Below, piece by piece: positions 1 to 9,092 of a stretch of 9,291 bases of DNA (position 1 is its first letter; each line of letters starts with the position of its first letter). Below the pieces are notes generated by a model. It did not search any database. It was not told the DNA's origin and worked only from the letters and a program-made list of their open reading frames with translations. The DNA is taken from NCBI GenBank assembly GCA_903879825.1, contig CAIRND010000224.1:1-9291 (forward strand), in the 5' to 3' direction. This DNA is from an uncultured Geobacteraceae bacterium (lineage in GTDB: Bacteria > Desulfobacterota > Desulfuromonadia > Geobacterales > Pseudopelobacteraceae). The translations under genes and the position numbers were made by a program.

Positions 1-28
1 GACCCTGTCCTACGTAAGGGAAAAATTA

Positions 29-137
29 GGTGGAGGGTGAAAAAGCTTACGCTGATTGAAATTAACCCTCACCCGACTTTCTAACACTCGCGGGCTTCCG
101 CTCGTGCTGAAAGTCGACCTCTCCGCAAGGAAGAGGT
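29..137. repeat. GC-rich non-coding element of three consecutive hairpins
   Basis: Three stem-loops follow each other with almost no gap. The first pairs GGTGGAGGGT (29-38) with ACCCTCACC (65-73), one base bulged. The second spans 75-115, with a perfect outer stem GACTTTC/GAAAGTC and an imperfect inner stem closing on GCGG-GCTT-CCGC. The third (118-136) is CCTCTCC/GG-A-AGAGG with a GCAA loop and one bulged A. The block is much richer in G+C than its surroundings and has no credible reading frame. GGTGAAAA occurs both in the left part (about 37) and just after the third hairpin (136), hinting at ends of a repeated unit. I infer a dispersed REP- or MITE-like repeat or a structured RNA; copy number cannot be seen from one window. 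Confidence 0.5.
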
Positions 138-239
138 GAAAAGCTCGCTAAATCGTGACTTATGACAATGTTAATTTCTGGTGATTAGTTACGTCTATAT
201 GGAGGACACGAAAATTCTCAAATTTTTCCGTAGCCTCAT

Positions 240-279
240 AATTAAGTCCACGTTAAAAAACATCAACGTGGACTTAATT
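240..279 (-). terminator. Perfect 15-bp hairpin after the 298-759 gene
   Basis: AATTAAGTCCACGTT (240-254) is exactly complementary to 265-279, with a 10-nt loop. It begins 18 bases beyond the stop codon of the minus-strand gene at 298-759, where a transcription terminator or 3' mRNA-stabilising hairpin would lie. No T-run follows the stem on either strand, so it is not a textbook intrinsic terminator; the A/T base pairs at the foot of the stem are the only U-rich part. The hairpin is certain and the function is inferred. Confidence 0.55.
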
Positions 280-297
280 TGCGAATGGTAATTGTTT

Positions 298-759
298 TTA
301 AAGCATATTTCTTCTTATTTTTTCTTTTGCTTTATCAATGTTGCGAATTCTTCTTTCGATAGATTTAACTTGTTTATAGAGCATGCTTCTTTCATTTTTA
401 ATCAATTTATATTGAGCATCAACATCTGCATATTTTGCCCTGTAGTCTAATAAGTCATTCCTAATTCCGACTTGTGCATTATCAAGTTCAAGAATTGCAT
501 TTTGAATATTATCGTTTCCGATAGGTAGTTCACTGGATGTAGCATCTACAGCGGGTGCATTTTTTGCAGGGATTACTTTGGTAAAAGCATTTGCAATAGG
601 ATTTGACGATGTTTTTTGTTCAATGGGCGTTGTTTTTGGGGCGGAGTAGGCAGTATCATCAAAGTTTAGTGGTGTAAAAGCATTTCCGTCGGCAAAAGCT
701 AAATTTGAAATAGTACTAAAAACTGCTAATGCTAAAATCAATTTGTATGTTTTTTTCAT
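298..759 (-). CDS. Small exported protein with coiled-coil C-terminus, function unknown
   Basis: 153 residues. The N-terminus is a classic Sec signal peptide: MKKTYK, a hydrophobic core at about 7-20, and a likely signal peptidase I site after A-F-A (residue 23, before D-G). There is no cysteine at the cleavage point, so it is not a lipoprotein. Residues 25-80 are rich in Pro, Ser, Thr, Asn and Ala, like a flexible linker. Residues about 85-150 are strongly helical and charged, with heptad-like spacing of hydrophobics and a very basic end (RRIRNIDKAKEKIRRNML), suggesting a coiled coil. It should act outside the cytoplasm, perhaps bound to the envelope. The ATG at 759 is supported by the SD AAAGGAGA six bases upstream and by the signal peptide starting there. 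It is transcribed away from the rRNA operon, with a hairpin 18 bp past the stop. I do not recognise the family. Confidence 0.82.
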   Translation of the reverse strand: MKKTYKLILALAVFSTISNLAFADGNAFTPLNFDDTAYSAPKTTPIEQKTSSNPIANAFTKVIPAKNAPAVDATSSELPIGNDNIQNAILELDNAQVGIRNDLLDYRAKYADVDAQYKLIKNERSMLYKQVKSIERRIRNIDKAKEKIRRNML

Positions 760-764
760 GTAAA

Positions 765-787
765 TCTCCTTTCATTTTTGAATTATA
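765..787 (-). promoter_or_regulatory. SD and putative -10 of the 298-759 gene
   Basis: On the minus strand AAAGGAGA (765-772) complements the 16S 3' end CCTCCTTT and sits 6 nt from the ATG. TATAAT is at 782-787, placing a start near 775 and a very short leader. No good -35 is seen at 16-18 bp. The SD is solid; the promoter is moderate. Confidence 0.55.
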
Positions 788-789
788 CA

Positions 790-1195
790 ACTTTATTTTA
801 ATCTATCTTATGTTGAAAAGGAAATACTTTATATTATGTAATATTTTTAGTTCTGTAATATACACACACGACATGCGTTTTACTGAATGGATAAAATTTG
901 AGGCATTTTTTGTATTGACCGGAGGTATCAAATTTTTTTTGCTGAAATAATAAAGTTTTGTAAACCCTTGAGATAAGCTTATTCTATTGGCGCGTAGAAG
1001 TAAAAATAAAAACAGAAATAAAGGCAGCGAAAAAACATGTAAAAAAGCAGTTGCTTTTTTTTTTCTTTCAATGTAAGATAAAAGACGTGCACTAAGCACC
1101 GCAGAACATTAGACCGAAACAATAGCAGATGGCAAGGAATGATTGCAGGAAAAGGTTTTAGAGCCTTCTTAGACAACAGCTTGATTAAAATAATA
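790..1195. other. AT-rich intergenic region, no supported gene
   Basis: This stretch lies between the divergent exported-protein gene and the rRNA promoter. Short open frames exist on both strands, but they are low-complexity (Phe/Leu/Lys/Ile-rich), lack an SD and overlap each other, so I do not call genes. The only clear element is the terminator at 1041-1064. A weak promoter-like pair (TTGTAA at 958-963, TATTCT at 980-985, 16-bp spacer) lies before it and could give an RNA of roughly 70 nt; this is speculative. Confidence 0.5.
1041..1064 (+). terminator. Intrinsic terminator without an assigned gene
   Basis: AAAAAAGC (1041-1048), loop AGTT, then GCTTTTTT (1053-1060) running into a ten-T tract. 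This is a textbook Rho-independent terminator on the plus strand; the A-run on its left could also make it work on the minus strand. No credible plus-strand gene lies just upstream, so it may end a small RNA or insulate the rRNA promoter from read-through. Confidence 0.7.
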
Positions 1196-1262
1196 AGTTT
1201 TTTAACGAAAATAAAAAAGATTTTAAAAAAGTACTTGACAAATAAAGTTGAAGTAATATGAT
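1196..1262 (+). promoter_or_regulatory. rRNA operon promoter with UP-like A/T tracts
   Basis: TTGACA (1235-1240), a 16-bp spacer and TATGAT (1257-1262) make a near-consensus housekeeping sigma promoter; the start should fall near 1269. The 39 bases upstream (1196-1234) are almost pure A/T with phased A and T runs, as in the UP elements that recruit the RNA polymerase alpha C-terminal domain at rRNA promoters. It is the best promoter upstream of 16S and in the right orientation, about 460 nt before the mature 16S. Confidence 0.82.
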
Positions 1263-1496
1263 TGTAGATACTGCAAGAGATTGTGGTTAAGTATTTGAGT
1301 GTTGGCTCAACGCAAAATGATTAAACAAAACTCTAGCGAAAATTAGAAGGAAACAATCTGCCAGCACTATACGAAAAGCCCCGAAGCGAAAACTTGAAGA
1401 AAGTATTCGCGCAAGAGGTAACCGACTCAGGTTTATCAACTTAAACTCTGAAGGGGAAATAAACAAAGTTTCTGGGAAAAAGAAAAACAATTTTTT

Positions 1497-1512
1497 TGCT
1501 CCTAAAAAATTA
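1497..1512 (+). promoter_or_regulatory. boxA-like antitermination site in the rRNA leader
   Basis: TGCTCCTAAAAAATTA resembles the boxA consensus (TGCTCTTTAACAA in Escherichia coli, TGCTCTTTGAAAA in Bacillus), which binds NusB-NusE to stop premature Rho-dependent termination of rRNA. A GAAA-capped hairpin follows at 1519-1534; in E. coli the boxB hairpin precedes boxA instead. The call rests on position and the TGCTC core. Confidence 0.55.
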
Positions 1513-1561
1513 CGGAAGCAAAACGAAAGTTTTGTGACCGCAATAAAAGAAAATCGAACAT

Positions 1562-1610
1562 TGACAACAGAATAGCTGAAAACGAATATAAAATATAATA
1601 TACTTGTTGA
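1562..1610 (+). other. 5' arm of the 16S processing stalk
   Basis: Four blocks complement the DNA after 16S: TGAC (1562-1565) with 3403-3406, AACAGA (1566-1571) with 3395-3400, CTGAAAAC (1576-1583) with 3387-3394, and TATACTTGTTGA (1599-1610) with 3375-3386. They total 30 bp, in order and co-linear. In known bacteria such helices enclosing 16S are cut by RNase III. A 15-nt A/T-rich bulge (1584-1598) interrupts this arm only. Confidence 0.75.
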
Positions 1611-1726
1611 TTCAAAATAAAATGGACAGACAACGCGGAAGGTATTGCAAAATACTTTCCAAAAACGAAGACAAATCCGAGCGGTCACTTTTTTAGCTAA
1701 ATGTGACTTGGAATATAAACTTTCTG

Positions 1727-3246
<1,520 letters not shown>

Positions 3247-3374
3247 CTAGGGAGATTAATGGTAGCAATGTGGTAGTAATACTGCAAAGCGTACAAAACC
3301 ATTCATCCCGAGGTCGAAATCGTTGAAACTATAAGGGTTTAAGTCTAATCATTTACCTTATAGCGGAGATTTTT

Positions 3375-3406
3375 TCAACAAGTATAGTTTTCAGTCTGTT
3401 CTGTCA
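3375..3406 (+). other. 3' arm of the 16S processing stalk
   Basis: Complementary in four co-linear blocks to 1562-1610, the longest being TCAACAAGTATA (3375-3386) and GTTTTCAG (3387-3394), which are contiguous here. Pairing would bring the two ends of precursor 16S together as a probable RNase III substrate. Confidence 0.75.
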
Positions 3407-3437
3407 TCAGTGTTCAAGCCTTCGGGCGAGAAACCTG

Positions 3438-3469
3438 TTTGTACATTGAAAATTACATAGAATTATAAG
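3438..3469 (+). other. 5' arm of the 23S processing stalk
   Basis: These 32 bases pair without a gap to 6779-6810, using three G-U wobbles and no mismatch. This long helix encloses 23S as in other bacteria, where RNase III cleaves it. The boxA-like TTTGTACATTGAAAATTAC lies inside this arm, so antitermination-factor binding and stalk formation would involve the same bases. Confidence 0.85.
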
Positions 3470-3633
3470 CGTATATTATTCATAATATTACTCACACGGG
3501 TTTTATTATGGAGGATATAAAGTAAAATGAAATATCGCAAGATATTGAGTAATACTGTTATCAAAAAATATAATATAAGCGTAATCATCAATGAAAACTT
3601 TATTAATTGACTCGCAAGAGTTGATTAATTTTA

Positions 3634-6640
<3,007 letters not shown>

Positions 6641-6860
6641 AAATAGCGGAGCCGATGTTTGTCGGCGTTGACTTGTGTAAGCAAGGCAAGCAGGACAAAC
6701 ATTACGATAGCGACGTGGAAATCTTTGATTTCCTCAGGAGCTTTCAGGCAAAGCATTTTAAGATGATGCGTCAAAAAACTTATAATTCTGTGTAATTTTC
6801 AGTGTATAAAGCACATTGAAATTCCTGAATAAATATTCACAAAGGAATTTGAAAACAAAT
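6641..6860 (+). other. 23S-5S spacer
   Basis: About 220 nt, with no tRNA. It holds a hairpin GATGTTTGTC/GACAAACATT (6654-6703), a perfect 7-bp hairpin GGAAATC-TTT-GATTTCC (6717-6733), the 3' arm of the 23S stalk (6779-6810), an ACATTGAAATT motif (from 6813) resembling the one in the first spacer, and AATTTG-AAAA-CAAATT (6846-6861) abutting 5S. Confidence 0.75.
6779..6810 (+). other. 3' arm of the 23S processing stalk
   Basis: Reverse complement of 3438-3469 over 32 bases, allowing three G-U pairs. The wobbles instead of Watson-Crick pairs indicate the pairing is kept at RNA level. It lies about 140 nt beyond mature 23S and 50 nt before 5S. Confidence 0.85.
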
Positions 6861-6977
6861 TTCTGGTGATCAAGCGTGAGGAAACCACCCGTTCCCATCC
6901 CGAACACGGTCGTAAAGACTCATTGCGGTGACAATACTTGGAGGGCCACCTCCTGGGAAGATAACTCGTTGCCAGAA
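6861..6977 (+). rRNA. rrf: 5S ribosomal RNA
   Basis: About 117 nt. The terminal helix pairs TTCTGGTGAT with CGTTGCCAGAA (with G-U pairs). The conserved loop with CCCGTTCCCATCCCGAACAC lies at about 6888-6907, followed by the usual GGAGGGCCACCTCCTGGGAA arm near 6941. Last gene of the rRNA operon, ten bases before its terminator. Ends are placed from helix I and may shift by one or two bases. Confidence 0.95.
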
Positions 6978-6985
6978 TCTATTTT

Positions 6986-7020
6986 AAAAAAGCTGATGAT
7001 TAATTTCATTGGCTTTTTTT
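6986..7020 (+). terminator. rRNA operon terminator
   Basis: AAAAAAGCTGATG (6986-6998), an 8-nt loop, CATTGGCTTTTTT (7007-7019): 13 pairs with two G-U, ending in seven Ts. Nine bases after 5S, it is the expected intrinsic terminator of the operon. Confidence 0.9.
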
Positions 7021-7120
7021 GTTAATAAAACTTTACACCTAGCGTCCTAAAAGTAAATTTTTTCTTCGGAATGGTTTTTACATGAATATACGAGGATTAC
7101 ATTTTTAGGAGAATATTATT

Positions 7121-7552
7121 ATGGTTGATTCAGTTAAGGGCGTAAATACATGCATAAATTGTCATACAGCAGGACCTTATAAAAGAGTTCAAAATCCTAC
7201 TAGTGGTCATATTCCCTTTGTTCGTGAAAATGTTACAATAGAAGAAAAGCAAAAACAAGCTGAAGCAAAGAAAAATTATGATAAATACATCAAAAATGGT
7301 CGATTGGTATATAATCATCCCAAAGAGTCTTTTTGGACAAGGCTATTTGGGATAAAAGAAGAGCCCTCTTATACTTATACCCCGAATGTAAAGGGAAATG
7401 AAACCTTTGGGTGGCTTAAGAGAAAGCTTAATTTACCTGACGGAACTTTTGCAGAGCATTTAGAAAATACTACAGGGCCGAGGGATTTATATGAAATAGC
7501 AGGTCAGCTCGAAATTCCTGCGAAAGTATTACATAAAGCAATTGGTAAATAG
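7121..7552 (+). CDS. 143-aa protein with N-terminal CxxCH motif, function unknown
   Basis: The start is fixed by AGGAG (7107-7111), nine bases before the ATG. Near the N-terminus is C11-I-N-C14-H15, a CxxCH motif. In exported proteins this binds covalent haem c, but there is no signal peptide or membrane segment, so cytochrome maturation is unlikely; metal or thiol chemistry is possible. C11 and C14 are the only cysteines. Residues 40-58 (TIEEKQKQAEAKKNYDKY) form a charged helix, 60-90 are rich in aromatics, and the end (RDLYEIAGQLEIPAKVLHKAIGK, quoted here by its termini RDLYE and AIGK, 121-143) resembles a small helix-turn-helix bundle. It sits between the rRNA terminator and its own terminator, so it is probably monocistronic. 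Base usage is AT-rich like hisS. A weak hairpin (7052-7081) with a CTTCGG loop lies in its leader. I do not recognise the family. Confidence 0.85.
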   Translation: MVDSVKGVNTCINCHTAGPYKRVQNPTSGHIPFVRENVTIEEKQKQAEAKKNYDKYIKNGRLVYNHPKESFWTRLFGIKEEPSYTYTPNVKGNETFGWLKRKLNLPDGTFAEHLENTTGPRDLYEIAGQLEIPAKVLHKAIGK

Positions 7553-7569
7553 TTAACACAAAAAATTAA

Positions 7570-7611
7570 CCAAAAGCCCTTAAATAAGATTAAGGGCTTT
7601 TGGTTTTGTTT
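7570..7611 (+). terminator. Strong intrinsic terminator after the CxxCH gene
   Basis: A perfect 14-bp stem, CCAAAAGCCCTTAA (7570-7583) and TTAAGGGCTTTTGG (7590-7603), with a 6-nt loop, followed by TTTTGTTT. It is 17 bases past the stop at 7552. Its T-tract runs straight into the -35 hexamer of hisS, so the two units are tightly packed but insulated. Confidence 0.93.
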
Positions 7612-7645
7612 GACATTTGTTTCCAGTCCTAATATAATTACCTTA
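7610..7645 (+). promoter_or_regulatory. Consensus promoter of hisS, giving a leaderless mRNA
   Basis: TTGACA (7610-7615), exactly 17 bp, then TATAAT (7633-7638): both hexamers are perfect consensus. Only six bases separate the -10 from the A of the hisS ATG at 7645, so transcription should begin at or within a base or two of the start codon. No SD-like sequence lies between 7620 and 7644, in keeping with leaderless translation. Confidence 0.85.
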
Positions 7646-8898
7646 TGAGTAATATAATTAAAGCCCAAAAGGGTACAAAAGATATTTTGCCCAATGACAT
7701 TGAGCAGTGGCAGAATTTGGAATTAAAAGCGTTAGAGATTTTTACAAGAGCAGGTTTTAGTGAAATTAGAACTCCGATTTTTGAGGCAACTGAGCTTTTT
7801 GCCCGTGGGGTCGGTGATACGACTGATATTGTAAACAAAGAGATGTACACTTTTGAAAAAAGCGAGCGTTCTTTGACGCTTCGTCCCGAAAATACGGCAG
7901 GAGTTGTTAGAGCTTACATTGAAAACGGCATGCATAGACTTGCTTCGCCTGTTAAGCTGTGGTATAAGGGACCGATGTTTAGATATGAACGTCCTCAAGC
8001 CGGTCGTCAAAGACAGTTTCATCAGGTTGGGGCAGAGATGTTCGGGATAAAAGAGCCTACGGCTGATGCTGAAATTATTTTACTTGCCGTAGATTATTTG
8101 AAGGCTCTGGGCTTGAATGATTTGGATGTCGAAATTAATTCGCTTGGATGTTCTGATTGTCGTGAAGGTTTTAAAACTGCGCTTAGGGTTGTCTTAAAAC
8201 CTGAATTAGACATTATGTGTCCTGATTGTCAGGCTCGATATGAAAAAAATCCGTTGAGGATTTTGGATTGTAAAGTCGAAGTGTGTCGCAGAATTTTAGA
8301 AAAACAAGAAGTCCAAAATGTTATAGTTTCTGATTATATTTGTGGGGATTGCCAAAAACATTTTGATGAATTAAAAAAATATTTAGATGCGCTTAATATA
8401 AAATACAAAAGAAACAAACTTCTTGTCAGGGGGCTTGATTATTATAATCGGACAGTATTTGAGATTAAATCTAATAATTTAGGTTCGCAAAACGCTGTTT
8501 GTGGCGGCGGAAGATATGATAGTTTGGTTAAAAATTTGGGTGGCGAAGATACTCCTGCGGTTGGTTGGGCTATGGGAATGGAAAGGTTAAATTCTTTGCT
8601 GGAAAAAATTGAGTCTAAAAAAATGAATGCTTATGTCGTTTCAAATTTTAGTGTTGAGGCATTGAAATTGGTTGAAGAATTAAGGAATTTAGGGATTAGC
8701 TGTGATTTTGATATGACAAACAAAAAATTTGGCAAGCAGTTGGAAAAGGCTTCTAAAAATGCAGATTTTGCCTTTATTTTGGGTGAAGATGAAATAAAAA
8801 ATAGTACTATTTCTGTTAAAAACCTTAAAACTTCGGAGCAGAAAAACTTATCTAAAGATGAGGCATTTAAATTTGTTAAAAGTATGAAGAAAACATAA
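7645..8898 (+). CDS. hisS: Histidyl-tRNA synthetase
   Basis: Cytoplasmic class II synthetase that activates histidine with ATP and charges tRNA-His. The 417-residue length matches the family. N-terminal KGTKDILPND (9-18) is the usual HisRS opening and supports the ATG at 7645. Motif 1 is around GFSEIRTPIFE (37-47); TLRPENTAG (78-86) belongs to the active site; motif 2 is FRYERPQAGRQRQFHQ (112-127) with the class II Arg113; the HisA motif RGLDYYNRTVFE (262-273) carries the catalytic-type Arg262; motif 3 is GWAMGMERL (307-315) with Arg314. Residues about 327-415 are the anticodon-binding domain. The insertion domain has paired cysteines (C169/C172, C192/C195, C209/C214, C233/C236), some known from clostridial-type HisRS and suggestive of zinc binding. 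It is a stand-alone unit with a consensus promoter and no SD. Downstream it converges on the partial gene at 9093-9291; only a weak A/T stem (8906-8932) follows its stop. Confidence 0.98.
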   Translation: MSNIIKAQKGTKDILPNDIEQWQNLELKALEIFTRAGFSEIRTPIFEATELFARGVGDTTDIVNKEMYTFEKSERSLTLRPENTAGVVRAYIENGMHRLASPVKLWYKGPMFRYERPQAGRQRQFHQVGAEMFGIKEPTADAEIILLAVDYLKALGLNDLDVEINSLGCSDCREGFKTALRVVLKPELDIMCPDCQARYEKNPLRILDCKVEVCRRILEKQEVQNVIVSDYICGDCQKHFDELKKYLDALNIKYKRNKLLVRGLDYYNRTVFEIKSNNLGSQNAVCGGGRYDSLVKNLGGEDTPAVGWAMGMERLNSLLEKIESKKMNAYVVSNFSVEALKLVEELRNLGISCDFDMTNKKFGKQLEKASKNADFAFILGEDEIKNSTISVKNLKTSEQKNLSKDEAFKFVKSMKKT

Positions 8899-8943
8899 AA
8901 TTTTTAAAAAACTGTTACATTCTATTTTTTTTGTTGAGGTTTT

Positions 8944-9085
8944 GCGTCCTTGCGAGGCGAGGGGTTTTTAGGTGGAAAACCATTGAGGGAACGAAGCAAT
9001 CTCCCCCAAGTTACGGAAAAGATTGCTCCGGTGGATGCTTTTTGGCACATTCGGCATTTGATGTCTCGCAATGACGCGAGGGGTT
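8944..9085. repeat. Nested inverted-repeat element between convergent genes
   Basis: The outer ends GCGTCCTTGCGAG (8944-8956) and CTCGCAATGACGC (9065-9077) are inverted repeats with one mismatch. Inside, AGCAATCT (8995-9002) and AGATTGCT (9020-9027) are perfect inverted repeats. GCGAGGGGTT occurs directly at 8957-8966 and 9076-9085. The element is GC-richer than hisS, has no gene, and fills the gap between two convergent genes, 15 bp from the stop of the minus-strand one. The cores GTCATTGCGAG and GAAGCAATCT are typical of small palindromic repeats scattered in many bacterial genomes, from my memory of such sequences. It may be a MITE- or BIME-like repeat and may also serve as a bidirectional 3' hairpin. 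Confidence 0.68.
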
Positions 9086-9092
9086 AAAGGGG

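Larger units (their letters stand above)
1269..1726 (+). other. rRNA operon leader (external transcribed spacer)
   Basis: About 460 nt of transcribed leader, AT-rich and non-coding. It holds a boxA-like site (1497-1512), a GAAA-loop hairpin CAAAAC/GTTTTG (1519-1534), the 5' arm of the 16S processing stalk (1562-1610), a GCAA-loop hairpin GGAAGGTATT/AATACTTTCC (1637-1660) and a weaker GTCAC/GTGAC hairpin near 1684-1708. The section from the promoter to about 1490 shows nothing further. Confidence 0.75.
3247..3633 (+). other. 16S-23S internal transcribed spacer, no tRNA
   Basis: 387 nt with no tRNA cloverleaf and no CCA-ended acceptor. It contains the hairpin CTATAAGG/CCTTATAG (3329-3363), the 3' arm of the 16S stalk (3375-3406), the 5' arm of the 23S stalk (3438-3469), a nested hairpin with outer stem TATTACTCA/TGAGTAATA (3486-3554) and inner AATATC-GCAA-GATATT (3531-3546), and a 12-bp GCAA-capped hairpin (3602-3629) ending five bases before 23S. 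TTTGTACATTGAAAATTAC (from 3438) resembles the conserved motif near boxA in Firmicutes spacers. Confidence 0.8.

Noticed and set aside
729..1176. Short open frames on both strands upstream of the rRNA promoter
   Set aside because: Low-complexity Phe/Leu/Lys-rich translations, no SD, mutual overlap, and overlap with the exported-protein gene.
1561..1599. TTGACA at 1561 with TATAAA or TATAAT downstream as a second rRNA promoter
   Set aside because: Spacers are 20 and 27 bp, too long, and the hexamer is accounted for by the 16S processing arm.
7130..8022. Minus-strand frames opposite the CxxCH gene and hisS
   Set aside because: Antisense shadows of well-supported genes.
8906..8932. A/T-only stem AAAAAA/TTTTTT after hisS as a terminator
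   Set aside because: Only A-T pairs with a long loop; too weak to call, although the T-run may help termination.
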